64,000 bases of DNA. Source: Streptomyces sp. NBC_00568. Lineage in GTDB: Bacteria; Actinomycetota; Actinomycetes; Streptomycetales; Streptomycetaceae. A program made the translations under genes and the position numbers. Location of the stretch: contig NZ_JAPENW010000001.1 of NCBI RefSeq assembly GCF_026341855.1, positions 4,145,001 through 4,209,000 on the forward strand, written 5' to 3'. Positions 8,361-16,412 of the stretch are shown here, piece after piece (the stretch's first letter is position 1; each line of letters starts with the position of its first letter). Under the pieces are notes generated by a model. The model searched no databases, was not told the origin of the DNA, and saw nothing but the letters and a program-made list of their open reading frames with translations.

Positions 8361-9914
8361 TCAGGAGAGTGGCTGCGCACGCCGGATGCGCTGCGCTTCC
8401 ACTGAAGACAGGAGGATGGTGTTCCAGTAGTCCAGGCGGTCTTGACGGCTGCGCTCCCAGCGCCCGAGCCCGAAGCAGTCCTCAAGAAGCAGATACAGCA
8501 GGGTCTTTGTCACGGGAGCGTCATTCGCTCCACCATGCCTGCCGTCGTTGAAGTCGTCCCGGTAGATCTTGTTGAGGATGACCGTATTGTCCTCGCGGTC
8601 CAGGCCGAAGAACTGGTCGCGGGGAAGAGTGCCCCAGGTGAAGGTGATCGGCTCTTCGCCCGGCTTCTCCGGCAGCTCTTCCTTGATGATGCGCTTGACC
8701 CTGGGATCCAGACCCTTCCCCGGGGGAGTGACGGGCTTGCGTACGATCTCGGTACGCCTCGAACCGTCTCTGTAGGCAGTCTCGGCGTCGGCCAGGAAAC
8801 TCCGGAAGTGGCTTCCCCTGGAGTCAGTTGCCTTGTCCAGGCCGTCAGTGAAGGCCGGGGTGACGGTGACTCTCTCCTTCTTCACATCGAGGCTCAGGAC
8901 ATTGTTCTCGCGAGACGGAAGATCTACGGCGATGCGCGCTAGAACATGGTGACCCTCCGGATTCCGCCAGCCATTCCACCCTCCCGCCTGCACGAGGCGG
9001 TCGTTCCGGTAGAAGTAGAATCCTTGCCTTTCGGCGAGCGAGCCGATCTGGCGGAAGCCCGCCTGCTTCGACTTGGCCGGCCAGATATGAGCGGTCAGGC
9101 GGAGGTCCCCCAGCCCTTCCACCGGGGCCGTGAAGTCTCTGGGGTAGCCCGCCTTGCCCGGCACCTTGTACCCGAAGGGGTCCAGGGCTTCAACAGCGAT
9201 GTGATCCACTTCCTCGCCGAGGCCTTGCTCCCCGCTTCCCACGTCCCACACGGCGATGTCGAGCTGGAGGCCCCGCTGCAGATACCGGTGGAGATAGAGG
9301 CCGAGGTGGGTCTCAAGGCGAGCAATGGCCTTCGACAGGAACTGGTCGCTCTGGCCGCGCGCGACCGTCTCGAAGGCCCGCACGCCATCCCAGCGCACGA
9401 TCGTTCCCTGCCACTCGATGATCCCGTCGTAACGGTCTACGAGATCCTGCGCGTAGCGTGGGTCGACGGTGTCGCAGCGGAAGCTGTCTGCGATGCCCTC
9501 AGCCGTGAGGCGGCGCCCCGCCGCGCGGCTTCGCCTCGTGCGGCTGGCTATGGTGAGTGAAGAGGCGTGAGAAAGCGAAGCGGCTTTCAGGCCAGTGCCG
9601 TACATGCCTAGGGCGCGCTCACCGTAGTCACGGCGGTGCCCCACCGTCATCGCGGCGTCGAGCCCCTTTTCGTCCATGCCCTTGCCGTTGTCGATGACCA
9701 GCAGCGTGAGGATCCGGCCGGCGTCACGAAGGAAGTGGACGACGATCTTGTCGGCTTCGGCATCGATGGAATTGTCGATGAGGTCAGCGACGGCGACCTC
9801 GAAGCCATAGCCCTGATTGGTCAGAGCCCTTCCGTAGCCGGCATCTGGCGGCAGGTGCGTGCTGCCGGTCGTGGGGACGTCGTACTGCCAGTTGGCGCTG
9901 GACTCGTAGGGCAT
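8361..9914 (-). CDS. MORC/paraMORC-type GHKL ATPase
   Basis: The product is 517 residues and the first gene of the minus-strand defence operon. The GHKL fold is seen as N-box VADLIDNSIDAEA (42-54), G1 box VIDNGKGMD (73-81) and G2 box GMYGTGLKAASLSHAS (103-118). An S5-like segment follows, with QGFYFYRNDRLVQAGGWNG. The usual catalytic Glu of the N-box (ELxDN in MutL/MORC) is Asp here (Asp44). This is common in bacterial ADLIDNSIDA-type members but could slow hydrolysis. Family members are thought to remodel protein-DNA complexes or DNA topology with partner nucleases. The ATG 9914 has a GAGGAAG RBS. The C-terminal 150 residues have no recognisable domain. Confidence 0.9.
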   Translation of the reverse strand: MPYESSANWQYDVPTTGSTHLPPDAGYGRALTNQGYGFEVAVADLIDNSIDAEADKIVVHFLRDAGRILTLLVIDNGKGMDEKGLDAAMTVGHRRDYGERALGMYGTGLKAASLSHASSLTIASRTRRSRAAGRRLTAEGIADSFRCDTVDPRYAQDLVDRYDGIIEWQGTIVRWDGVRAFETVARGQSDQFLSKAIARLETHLGLYLHRYLQRGLQLDIAVWDVGSGEQGLGEEVDHIAVEALDPFGYKVPGKAGYPRDFTAPVEGLGDLRLTAHIWPAKSKQAGFRQIGSLAERQGFYFYRNDRLVQAGGWNGWRNPEGHHVLARIAVDLPSRENNVLSLDVKKERVTVTPAFTDGLDKATDSRGSHFRSFLADAETAYRDGSRRTEIVRKPVTPPGKGLDPRVKRIIKEELPEKPGEEPITFTWGTLPRDQFFGLDREDNTVILNKIYRDDFNDGRHGGANDAPVTKTLLYLLLEDCFGLGRWERSRQDRLDYWNTILLSSVEAQRIRRAQPLS

Positions 9915-10022
9915 GCTTCCTCAAATGCACAGGTCAGGGCCTGCTTCACGAGTAGCAGCCCCTTACATCCAACAGACGGAGAGTGTGACCGTACTGCAAA
10001 GGTTGGACATAGAGGGAGGTGG

Positions 10023-10328
10023 ATGGCGAACGGGGGCGATAAGTCCCTTATTTGGCAGAGGCTTTGGCCATGGATGTTCTTCATTTATCTGTGCTTTGCG
10101 GGCATCACGGATCTGTGTCGGAACATGTGGATCCGGCTGATTCTGGGCGGGGTTCGTCAGAGGAGCGCCCATACCGCCAACCCCACCCCGAACAAGCAGA
10201 GCAACAACCCGTTCATCACGTACGTTCCGGGGTTGAACGTCTTCTGTGTGCGTACCACGACCACCCGGCGTGGGTCCTGCGGGTCGTATCGCGCCACCAC
10301 CTCGAAGCCCACCCACAGCGAGTGCTGA
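10023..10328 (+). CDS. possible small membrane ORF at island edge (doubtful)
   Basis: ATG 10023 is preceded by an excellent GGGAGGTGG RBS and opens a 101-codon frame. Residues 10-43 (LIWQRLWPWMFFIYLCFAG ...) look like a membrane segment and are encoded by unusually AT-rich DNA. After about residue 45 the frame runs antisense to the C-terminus of the membrane protein gene at 10157-10576 and loses any protein-like character. It may be the surviving 5' end of a gene truncated at the island boundary, or a genuine micro-protein. It is not recognised. Confidence 0.3.
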   Translation: MANGGDKSLIWQRLWPWMFFIYLCFAGITDLCRNMWIRLILGGVRQRSAHTANPTPNKQSNNPFITYVPGLNVFCVRTTTTRRGSCGSYRATTSKPTHSEC

Positions 10329-10576
10329 TCCGCGTTGAGTGGCGCTCGGCGGTAAGTCTGGTTCCTCGGGCCCGCCTGGTAGCGGATCTGGGCAGGGTGA
10401 GAGGTCGGGCCCTCGCGGCGGGGCCCGCGGACGACCTCGCCCTTCGTGAGGGAACCCCGCACGCCGAGCAGGCGCACGCCCCGGTGTTCGCGCAGGCCCC
10501 GGCGGACGACGCGGAGGCCGTAGGCCAGCCACCCGGCCGCGAAGAGGAGGGCGAACGTCAGCCAAGGCTGGGACAT
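10157..10576 (-). CDS. DUF3592-like small membrane protein
   Basis: The product is 139 residues. The N-terminal hydrophobic segment (WLTFALLFAAGWLAYGLRV) is followed by a soluble beta-rich region containing VVARYDPQDPRRVVVV, and a second membrane segment closes the protein (MNGLLLCLFGVGLAVWALL). This two-TM arrangement around a small beta domain with a YDP-like motif is typical of DUF3592 proteins. Another member of the same general type is encoded at 36020-36490. The function of the family is unknown. Confidence 0.75.
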   Translation of the reverse strand: MSQPWLTFALLFAAGWLAYGLRVVRRGLREHRGVRLLGVRGSLTKGEVVRGPRREGPTSHPAQIRYQAGPRNQTYRRAPLNADQHSLWVGFEVVARYDPQDPRRVVVVRTQKTFNPGTYVMNGLLLCLFGVGLAVWALL

Positions 10577-10615
10577 GTCCGCCTCTCCCCCCGGTGCTCC
10601 TGAAGTCGGGTGCTG

Positions 10616-11632
10616 CTACGCCCCCACGCCGTGACACTCCCCATATACCCGCCCTGACCCGCACCAGCACTCGCTCGTCCTCTGCGGCGGCCAAGCCACC
10701 GCCAACCCCCGGGCCGCCAGCGTCGTCGCGTACTGGGGGAGCAGGGTCGTGTCCGACGGGGACGAGGCTTCTGAGGCTGCGAAGGCCTCGTAGGACGGGA
10801 CCGTGGCGGTGACGATGCCGAGGTTCGGGGTGCCGGAGGCGGCCAGTTCGCGCAGGGACGCCTCTATCGTCGCGAGGTGCTCCTCGTGGGAGGGGTACTC
10901 GGCGGTGAGATCCGGGTACGCGGCGACCAGTTCCGCGAGTTCGGGCGCCGACCAGTGGAGGACCGCCACCGGGAAGGGGCGGGACAAGGCCTCGCGGTAG
11001 GCGCCCAGTTCGGCCTGGAGGCGGGTGATCTCGGCCTGGAGTTCCGCCGGGTTGTCCGAGCCGAGGGACCAGACCCGCTTCGGGTCGTGGAGTTCGTCCA
11101 GGGAGATCGGGGACGAGTGGAGGGTGTCGGCCAGGGCGTCCCACTCGTCGTGGGCCGCGCCCAGCATGCGGCGCACGCGATGGCGGCCGAAGAGGAGGGG
11201 GAGCGTGGAGTACGGGGGCTCCGGTACGTCCGTCAGGAGCAGGACCGCTCCCTCGGTGAAGGTGTCCTGCGCCGCTTCCAGCTCGTCGTGCGACTCCAGG
11301 GCCTCCGCCACGATCACCCAGGGGGCCGGGTCACGGGGGGCCGCGGCCCTGACTCCGTCGATGATCGCGCGTGCCTCGGCCTCGTGGTCGTACTCCCACA
11401 GGTTCGAGGCCTTGAGGGCGCGTACCAGATACGGCCCCTCCAAGGGGGTGTCCGAGGCGAGGAGGCGGTCGTAGAGAGTGGTGGCGCCGGGGCGGTCGCC
11501 GGCCAGTTCGAGGTGAGCCGCAGCCTGCAGAAGCAGGTGCTCGGCGTCCTCCGGATAGAGGCCGGCGGTCCGCTCCAGGCGAGCCGCTTCGGCGGTGTGG
11601 TCGACGTTCTCGGCAGGCGTGTCGGGGCGCAT
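10616..11632 (-). CDS. TPR-like protein with C-terminal SEC-C zinc motif
   Basis: From ATG 11632 (MRPDTPAENVDHTAEAARLE) the product is 338 residues. The N-terminal 120 residues are alpha-helical and TPR-like (ERTAGLYPEDAEHLLLQAAAH, LYDRLLASDTP, EALESHDELEAAQDTFTEGA). A middle region of charged helices follows. The last 15 residues, ECWCGSGRVYGECHG, form a SEC-C zinc-binding motif like that at the C-terminus of SecA. A GTG three codons upstream (11641) is an alternative start. SEC-C proteins are often accessory to chaperone or nucleic-acid functions; a specific role cannot be given. Confidence 0.8.
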   Translation of the reverse strand: MRPDTPAENVDHTAEAARLERTAGLYPEDAEHLLLQAAAHLELAGDRPGATTLYDRLLASDTPLEGPYLVRALKASNLWEYDHEAEARAIIDGVRAAAPRDPAPWVIVAEALESHDELEAAQDTFTEGAVLLLTDVPEPPYSTLPLLFGRHRVRRMLGAAHDEWDALADTLHSSPISLDELHDPKRVWSLGSDNPAELQAEITRLQAELGAYREALSRPFPVAVLHWSAPELAELVAAYPDLTAEYPSHEEHLATIEASLRELAASGTPNLGIVTATVPSYEAFAASEASSPSDTTLLPQYATTLAARGLAVAWPPQRTSECWCGSGRVYGECHGVGA

Positions 11633-11804
11633 GGTGGACACCGTACTGCCGCCGGGCCGCCAAGAAGAGAGACCTGCAGGCCAGAGACGCGGGAGTCCCC
11701 GACGGCATATTCCGGAACGCGTCATCGCGTCATCGCGTTGGCCGGGCGACCGGTCGGCCGACGGGCCGCTGCGGCTCGTGCCGCAGCGGCCCCTCACCCC
11801 CGCC

Positions 11805-13280
11805 TCAAACCACCACCCCGTCCACCTGCACCGTCTGTACCGCCCCCGCCGCGAAGGGCACCGCGAGGGACTTGCCGGTCAGGTAGGTGTCCGAATGGGG
11901 TGTGTAGAGGTCGCCGCCGCCGGAGGTCAGGGTGTTCCAGCGGGGGACCAGGCCGCCCGTGCCGCCGGTGACCGTGGTGAAGCGGGAGAGGTCGAAGGTC
12001 AGGGTCTGGGCCGACGCGGCCTTGTTCGCCGCGACGATCACCAGACGCTTCGCCGTCGCGTCGTACGCCGCCACCGCGTAGTCCACGCCCGTGTCCACGA
12101 TCGTCATCCCCGGGCGGATGTGGCGGCTGAACTGGGCCATCACATAGAGCTTCGTCTCCACCGCGCCGGCCGTCAGGGTGCTCGCGTCGTACTTGATCAT
12201 GCCCCAGCCCGCCGTCGGGTCCATCACCTGCCAGTAGACCCAGGCGGTCGGGTGCAGCCAGCGGAAGTCGAGGAGGAGGTTGCTCGCCAGGGTCAGTCCG
12301 GTGCCGTCGCCGTCGCCGTACTCGGAGTTCCACAGCGCCTTGCCGGAGGAGGTCACGGCATCCGTGTAGAGGAGGTCCCGGCGGCCGCCCGAACCCTGGT
12401 AGCCGTGCACGTTGACCCGGTTGACCAGGCCCTTGGTCGTCGAGCCGAAGGAGTTCCACGTCGTCCGGGCCAGGTCGTAGCTCGTCTCGTCCGACGCGGA
12501 GATCTTGGTTCCCGTCAGGCCCCGCTTGTCCAACTCGCTGCGCAGATAGGGGAGTACGGCCGCCTGGACGGACGCGTCCATGTGGCAGCCCTCCTGCGTG
12601 CCGGTGGACGTCCACCAGCTGGAGGCGGGCTCGTTGAACGCCTCCACGGTGGCGAAGTTCACGCCCCAGTTCGTCTTCGCGTAGAGCGCGACCGCCGCGA
12701 GGTGGGAGGCGTGCTGGCGGTAGTTCCAGGACTGGAGGTTGTTGCCGCCGCCGGACGCGCCCGACGGATTGTGGTTCAGACACATCCACCACATCGGGGA
12801 GTTGGCGAACAGCTCGCTCGACGCGCCGCGTGCCGTCGCCTTGGTGAGGGCGGCGCGCTGGGTGGCGTCCGCCGTCCATTTCCAGGCCGCCGATGTCGGG
12901 TCCTCGTTGTTCCAGTCCTGCCAGTAGCCCTCGATCTGCTTGAAGGAGGGGATGTTGGCGGAGGCGGTCATGCTCTCGCCGCCCACGGTGTTCCAGCTGC
13001 AGGCGCCGAGGTTGTAGCGGGCGATGGTCATCCCCAGGCCGGGGCGTGAAGCGCCGTTGTACGTGGTCGACTTGGTGGTGAAGAAGAGGTCGGCGAAGTC
13101 GTCGCGGGCGCCGAAGACGTTGGCCCACCAGGCCAGGGAAGTGCCCCAGCCCTCCCATTTCCCGTACGTCGTGGCGGGGTTGACGGCGATCGTCGCGTCC
13201 GCGCGGGCGGTGCCCGTCGCCAGGGCGCCGCCGAGGGCCGTACCGCCCGCGGCGGCCAGAAGTGTTCTGCGTCGGATCAT
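11805..13280 (-). CDS. secreted GH30 endo-beta-1,6-galactanase-like enzyme
   Basis: The product is 491 residues from ATG 13280, chosen for a GGAGAAG RBS and because it begins a Tat-type signal (MIRRRTLLAAAGGTALGGAL ... ARA-DA). The mature protein has a GH30-type (beta/alpha)8 plus beta-sandwich layout: WEGWGTSLAWWANVFG near the N-terminus, the acid/base Glu217 in AFNEP, the nucleophile Glu320 in WNSEYGDGDG, and a C-terminal beta domain from about residue 400. The WGTSLAWWANVFG signature is that of the endo-beta-1,6-galactanase subgroup acting on arabinogalactan side chains. It appears to be a single-gene transcript, with a 443 bp upstream region shared with the sortase gene. Confidence 0.87.
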   Translation of the reverse strand: MIRRRTLLAAAGGTALGGALATGTARADATIAVNPATTYGKWEGWGTSLAWWANVFGARDDFADLFFTTKSTTYNGASRPGLGMTIARYNLGACSWNTVGGESMTASANIPSFKQIEGYWQDWNNEDPTSAAWKWTADATQRAALTKATARGASSELFANSPMWWMCLNHNPSGASGGGNNLQSWNYRQHASHLAAVALYAKTNWGVNFATVEAFNEPASSWWTSTGTQEGCHMDASVQAAVLPYLRSELDKRGLTGTKISASDETSYDLARTTWNSFGSTTKGLVNRVNVHGYQGSGGRRDLLYTDAVTSSGKALWNSEYGDGDGTGLTLASNLLLDFRWLHPTAWVYWQVMDPTAGWGMIKYDASTLTAGAVETKLYVMAQFSRHIRPGMTIVDTGVDYAVAAYDATAKRLVIVAANKAASAQTLTFDLSRFTTVTGGTGGLVPRWNTLTSGGGDLYTPHSDTYLTGKSLAVPFAAGAVQTVQVDGVVV

Positions 13281-13723
13281 GGCTGGCTTCTCCGTCCGTC
13301 TGAAGCGCAACTCCCGGTCGTCCCACCGGAGTTGGCCGTCGGATTACGACTCGACTTCGGCTCGGCCGCCGGTTCGTCCCCACCGGCGCTCGCCCGTCCC
13401 GCTGATGCCATCAGGAAGCATCGGGTGTGGCGTGTGGGGTTGTCGAGAGTTGTGACAGCCCTTTCTAAAACCGGTGGAGAAAGCATGCGCGGGAGCGGCG
13501 GCTCTCATGGGGAGGGCTCATCCGTGGGGCGCCGAGCCTCTTCGTCCGGCGGCTCTCCTGGGGGAGGGGCCCGTCCGTGGAGCGCCGAGCCTCTTCGTTC
13601 GGCGCCTCTTCGCCAGGAGCCCCGGTACCGGGCGCCGGGGCGTCGCCGCGTACGGATGCCGCGCGGGGCTGGTGAGTTGGCGGGGTGCCGCCTATCGTGC
13701 GGCCCGGCGAAGGGGGCGTACGG
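13281..13723 (+). repeat. intergenic region with 51-53 bp tandem repeat
   Basis: This 443 bp divergent intergenic carries about 2.3 imperfect copies of a 51-53 bp unit at 13496-13546, 13547-13599 and 13600-13612. Each unit starts CGGCGGCTCTC (last copy CGGCGCCTCTT) and includes GCGCCGAGCCTCTTCGT. A more AT-rich stretch around 13448-13472 (GTTGTGACAGCCCTTTCTAA) is the likely promoter zone for the galactanase gene. I see no gene in the interval. Confidence 0.6.
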
Positions 13724-14548
13724 ATGCGGGCTCCGGGGATCGTGCACCACGGCACGCGGCGACGGCGGGCCGCGTACCGGCGCGCGGTCTGGAGCGGCGC
13801 CGAGGTGCTCGTCACCGTCGGAGTGGTGCTGCTCCTCCTGGTCGTGCACCAGGTGTGGTGGACCAACCGGCAGGCGCAGCACAACGCGGAGCGCAAGGTG
13901 CAGGCGCTGGAGCGGGAGTGGGGGGCTCCGGCCCCGGGGAGCGGCGACCCCGACGCGAGCGCAGGTCCGGGCGCGGGGAAGAACGGGGAGGGGAAGAGCG
14001 CGGAGGGGAAGAGCGGTGCCGGGCGGTCGACCGGACGGCTTTCCTCGTCCGGTGCCGGGCGGGCAGGGGCCGACAGTGGCCGGACGCGGCCCCGTTGGTC
14101 GCAGGCCTACGCCGTCCTCGGCATTCCCCGCCTCTCCCTCCGGGTGCCCGTCGCCGAGGGTGTCAGCAAGCCGGACGTCCTCAACAAGGGCTACGTCGGC
14201 CACTACAAGGGCACCCAACAGCCGGGTCAGGCGGGGAACTTCGCGCTCGCCGGGCACCGGAACACGCACGGGGAGCCGTTCCGGTACCTCCCGAGGCTCC
14301 GGCACGGCGACACGATCACCGTCGAGACGAGGACCGCCGTCTACACGTACACCGTCGACCGGACGCTCCCGCAGACCTCCCCGCGGGACGGCGGGGTGAT
14401 CCGCCCGGTGCCCCGCAGCACCGTCCGGCCGTCGTACGGGTACAGCGAGCCCGGGTACTACATCACGCTCACGACGTGCACCCCCGAGTACACCTCCAGG
14501 TACCGCATGGCGGTGTGGGGGAAGCTCACCGCCATGCGGCCCCGCTGA
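13724..14548 (+). CDS. class E sortase
   Basis: The product is 274 residues from ATG 13724, with AAGGGGG upstream. One N-terminal membrane anchor (about residues 24-44, VLVTVGVVLLLLVVHQVWW) is followed by a Gly/Ser/Lys-rich linker (70-122) and the sortase barrel. Catalytic residues are His178 (LAGHRNTHGEPFRYL), Cys252 (LTTCTPEY) and an Arg in SRYRM (259 or 261). The N-terminal-anchored type with a TLTTC-type motif is class E, which in actinobacteria uses LAXTG sorting signals. A candidate substrate with LASTG is encoded at 23188-24060. The linker length is unusual and low-complexity. Confidence 0.9.
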   Translation: MRAPGIVHHGTRRRRAAYRRAVWSGAEVLVTVGVVLLLLVVHQVWWTNRQAQHNAERKVQALEREWGAPAPGSGDPDASAGPGAGKNGEGKSAEGKSGAGRSTGRLSSSGAGRAGADSGRTRPRWSQAYAVLGIPRLSLRVPVAEGVSKPDVLNKGYVGHYKGTQQPGQAGNFALAGHRNTHGEPFRYLPRLRHGDTITVETRTAVYTYTVDRTLPQTSPRDGGVIRPVPRSTVRPSYGYSEPGYYITLTTCTPEYTSRYRMAVWGKLTAMRPR

Positions 14549-14771
14549 CCCGGACCCAGCCCTGCTGACCCGGCCCCGGACCCGGCCTGCTGACCCGGCC
14601 CCGCTGTCCCGGTCCCGCCGAGTCAGGCCAGAGCCGCCGACTCGAGCAACCCCGCCGACGCAGGCCAGGCCCCCTGACTCGCGCAGGCCTGCCGACTGAC
14701 GCGACCCTGCCGACCGACTCCAGGCCCGCCGAATCGCGCCAGACCTCGCGATTCACGCCGGCGCGGCCGGC
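14549..14771. repeat. low-complexity intergenic after sortase gene
   Basis: This 223 bp stretch between the convergent sortase and MFS genes consists of degenerate CTGACCCGGCCCC-like and GCCGACTC-like units. I see no gene or convincing terminator hairpin in it. Confidence 0.4.
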
Positions 14772-16274
14772 CTACGCCCGGTCCCGCAGCACCAGCACGC
14801 TCGCCGCCGCCAGTGCGGCGAGCCCCGCCGAGACGGCGATCGCGATGTCCGCGCCGTGCGCCGGTCCGCCGGTGGAGGTGACGAGGGCGATCGTGAGGGC
14901 GACCCCGGCGCACGAACCGATGTAGCGGAAGGTCTGCTGGGCGCCCGAGCCCATCGCGGCGCGGGTCGCGGGCACGGATTCGACGGCGAGCAGTGGCAGT
15001 GCGGCGTTGAGCAGGCCGCTGCCCACCCCGGAGATGACGAAGCCCGGGAGCAGACGGGCCCAGGAGTCGGCCCCGACCGCGCCCAGCATCGTCAGGACAC
15101 CGGCCGCGTGCAGCGCGAAGCCGAGGGCGAGCTGATGGCGGTGGGAGACCCGGCCGGCGAGACGGCGGGCCTGGAGAGCGACGGTGAAGGAGAGGCCCGA
15201 CCACAGCAGGAACAGCCACGCGGTGTCCATCGCGGAGAGCCCGAGCGTCCGCTGGAGCAGCGCCGGCAGGAAGCTGAACAGGCCGATCACCGCGAGCCCC
15301 ATGAAGAGCCCGCCCGCGGACGAGGCGAGGAAACGGCGGTGGCGGAGCAGACCGAGGTCGATCATGGGCGTCCCGGTACGGCGTTCGACGGCGACGAACA
15401 CGGCCATCAGGACGAGGAACGCCGCCAGCAGCAGGCCCACCGGCGCGCGCAGCCAGCCGTCGCGGCCCAGCGTCAGCGCGGCCACCAGTGACACCAGCGC
15501 CAGGCCGAAGGTCAGCGCCCCCGCGAGGTCGGGACGGCCGCCGCGGGGTGCGCGGGACTCGGTCAGGGCCCGGGTTCCGAGAAGGGCGACCACCAGGGCG
15601 GCGGCGCCCAGGACGGCGTACGCCATCCGCCAGTTCCAGCCCGCTATGGCCCCCGCGAGGAGCGGGCCCACCGCGATGCCGCCGCTCACGAACGCGCCCC
15701 ACACCCCCGTCGCGTGCAGTCGGCCCCGCGGCGTCGGGAAGGCGTGCACGATCAGCCCCAGGCTGCTCGCGAGGATCGCCGCGCTCGCCGCGCCCTGCGC
15801 GATGCGGGTCAGGGTGAACAGCCAGGTCGAGCCCGCGAGCGCGCCGAGGGCTGTGGTGACGCCGAGGGCGACGGTGCCGGCCAGGAAGATCCGGCGGCGG
15901 CCGTAGTCGTCCGCGAGACTCCCCGCGACCAGGAGCAGCGCGGCCAGGCCCAGCGGGGTGCCGTTGAGCAGCCACGCCTGGGCGGAGACCGAGGTGTGCA
16001 GCGCGGCCGCGGTGTCCGGGAGCGTGACCATCGGGGCCGTGTACGTCATCAGGGCCACGGCGGTGGCGGCACTGGTCAGGGCGAGGGTCGGGGTGGCCCG
16101 CGGAGACCTCTCCGCCGGAGCGGCCACCGAGGACGCCGACGCCGGAGAGGCCGGGGCGGCCGGAGAGGGCGCGGAGCCCGAACCGGTCGGCGGGGTCGCC
16201 GTCACGGCGCCCCTGGAGGACGCGGTGGCGTGGTCGGGCTGTGTGCTGGTGTCGGTCCGGTCGAGCCGGGTCAT
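14772..16274 (-). CDS. MFS drug-efflux-type transporter (DHA2-like)
   Basis: The product is 500 residues from ATG 16274, with AAGGGG eight bases upstream. A 70-residue Ser/Ala/Pro-rich cytoplasmic N-terminus precedes 12-14 hydrophobic segments. The MFS motif A region is seen as GSLADDYGRRRIFLAGT between TM2 and TM3, and motif C-like glycine-rich TM5 as GVWGAFVSGGIAVGPLLAG. These features match proton-antiport drug exporters. The gene is divergent from an HxlR-type regulator with two copies of a shared palindrome between them, implying that the regulator controls export. The substrate is unknown. Confidence 0.88.
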   Translation of the reverse strand: MTRLDRTDTSTQPDHATASSRGAVTATPPTGSGSAPSPAAPASPASASSVAAPAERSPRATPTLALTSAATAVALMTYTAPMVTLPDTAAALHTSVSAQAWLLNGTPLGLAALLLVAGSLADDYGRRRIFLAGTVALGVTTALGALAGSTWLFTLTRIAQGAASAAILASSLGLIVHAFPTPRGRLHATGVWGAFVSGGIAVGPLLAGAIAGWNWRMAYAVLGAAALVVALLGTRALTESRAPRGGRPDLAGALTFGLALVSLVAALTLGRDGWLRAPVGLLLAAFLVLMAVFVAVERRTGTPMIDLGLLRHRRFLASSAGGLFMGLAVIGLFSFLPALLQRTLGLSAMDTAWLFLLWSGLSFTVALQARRLAGRVSHRHQLALGFALHAAGVLTMLGAVGADSWARLLPGFVISGVGSGLLNAALPLLAVESVPATRAAMGSGAQQTFRYIGSCAGVALTIALVTSTGGPAHGADIAIAVSAGLAALAAASVLVLRDRA

Positions 16275-16321
16275 GGCCTGCCCCTTCGAAACGGCGGAAC
16301 ATCCGTACGGTGGCGCTGTAA

Positions 16322-16381
16322 GTTCGGTCATTGAACCTACCGCTGGAGTAGACCGTAACACCCAAGGTTCGTTCACTGAAC
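16322..16381. promoter_or_regulatory. twin HxlR operator between MFS and regulator genes
   Basis: Two copies of the same 15 bp interrupted palindrome occur: GTTCggtcattGAAC at 16322-16336 and GTTCgttcactGAAC at 16367-16381, with starts 45 bp apart. The second is part of a longer GGTTC-n7-GAACC palindrome (16366-16382). They sit in the 138 bp divergent region between the MFS gene (start 16274) and the HxlR regulator (start 16413). This is the expected arrangement for an autoregulated repressor. Confidence 0.75.
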
Positions 16382-16412
16382 CAACATGTCGAAAAGTGGC
16401 TACAGTGGGGTC

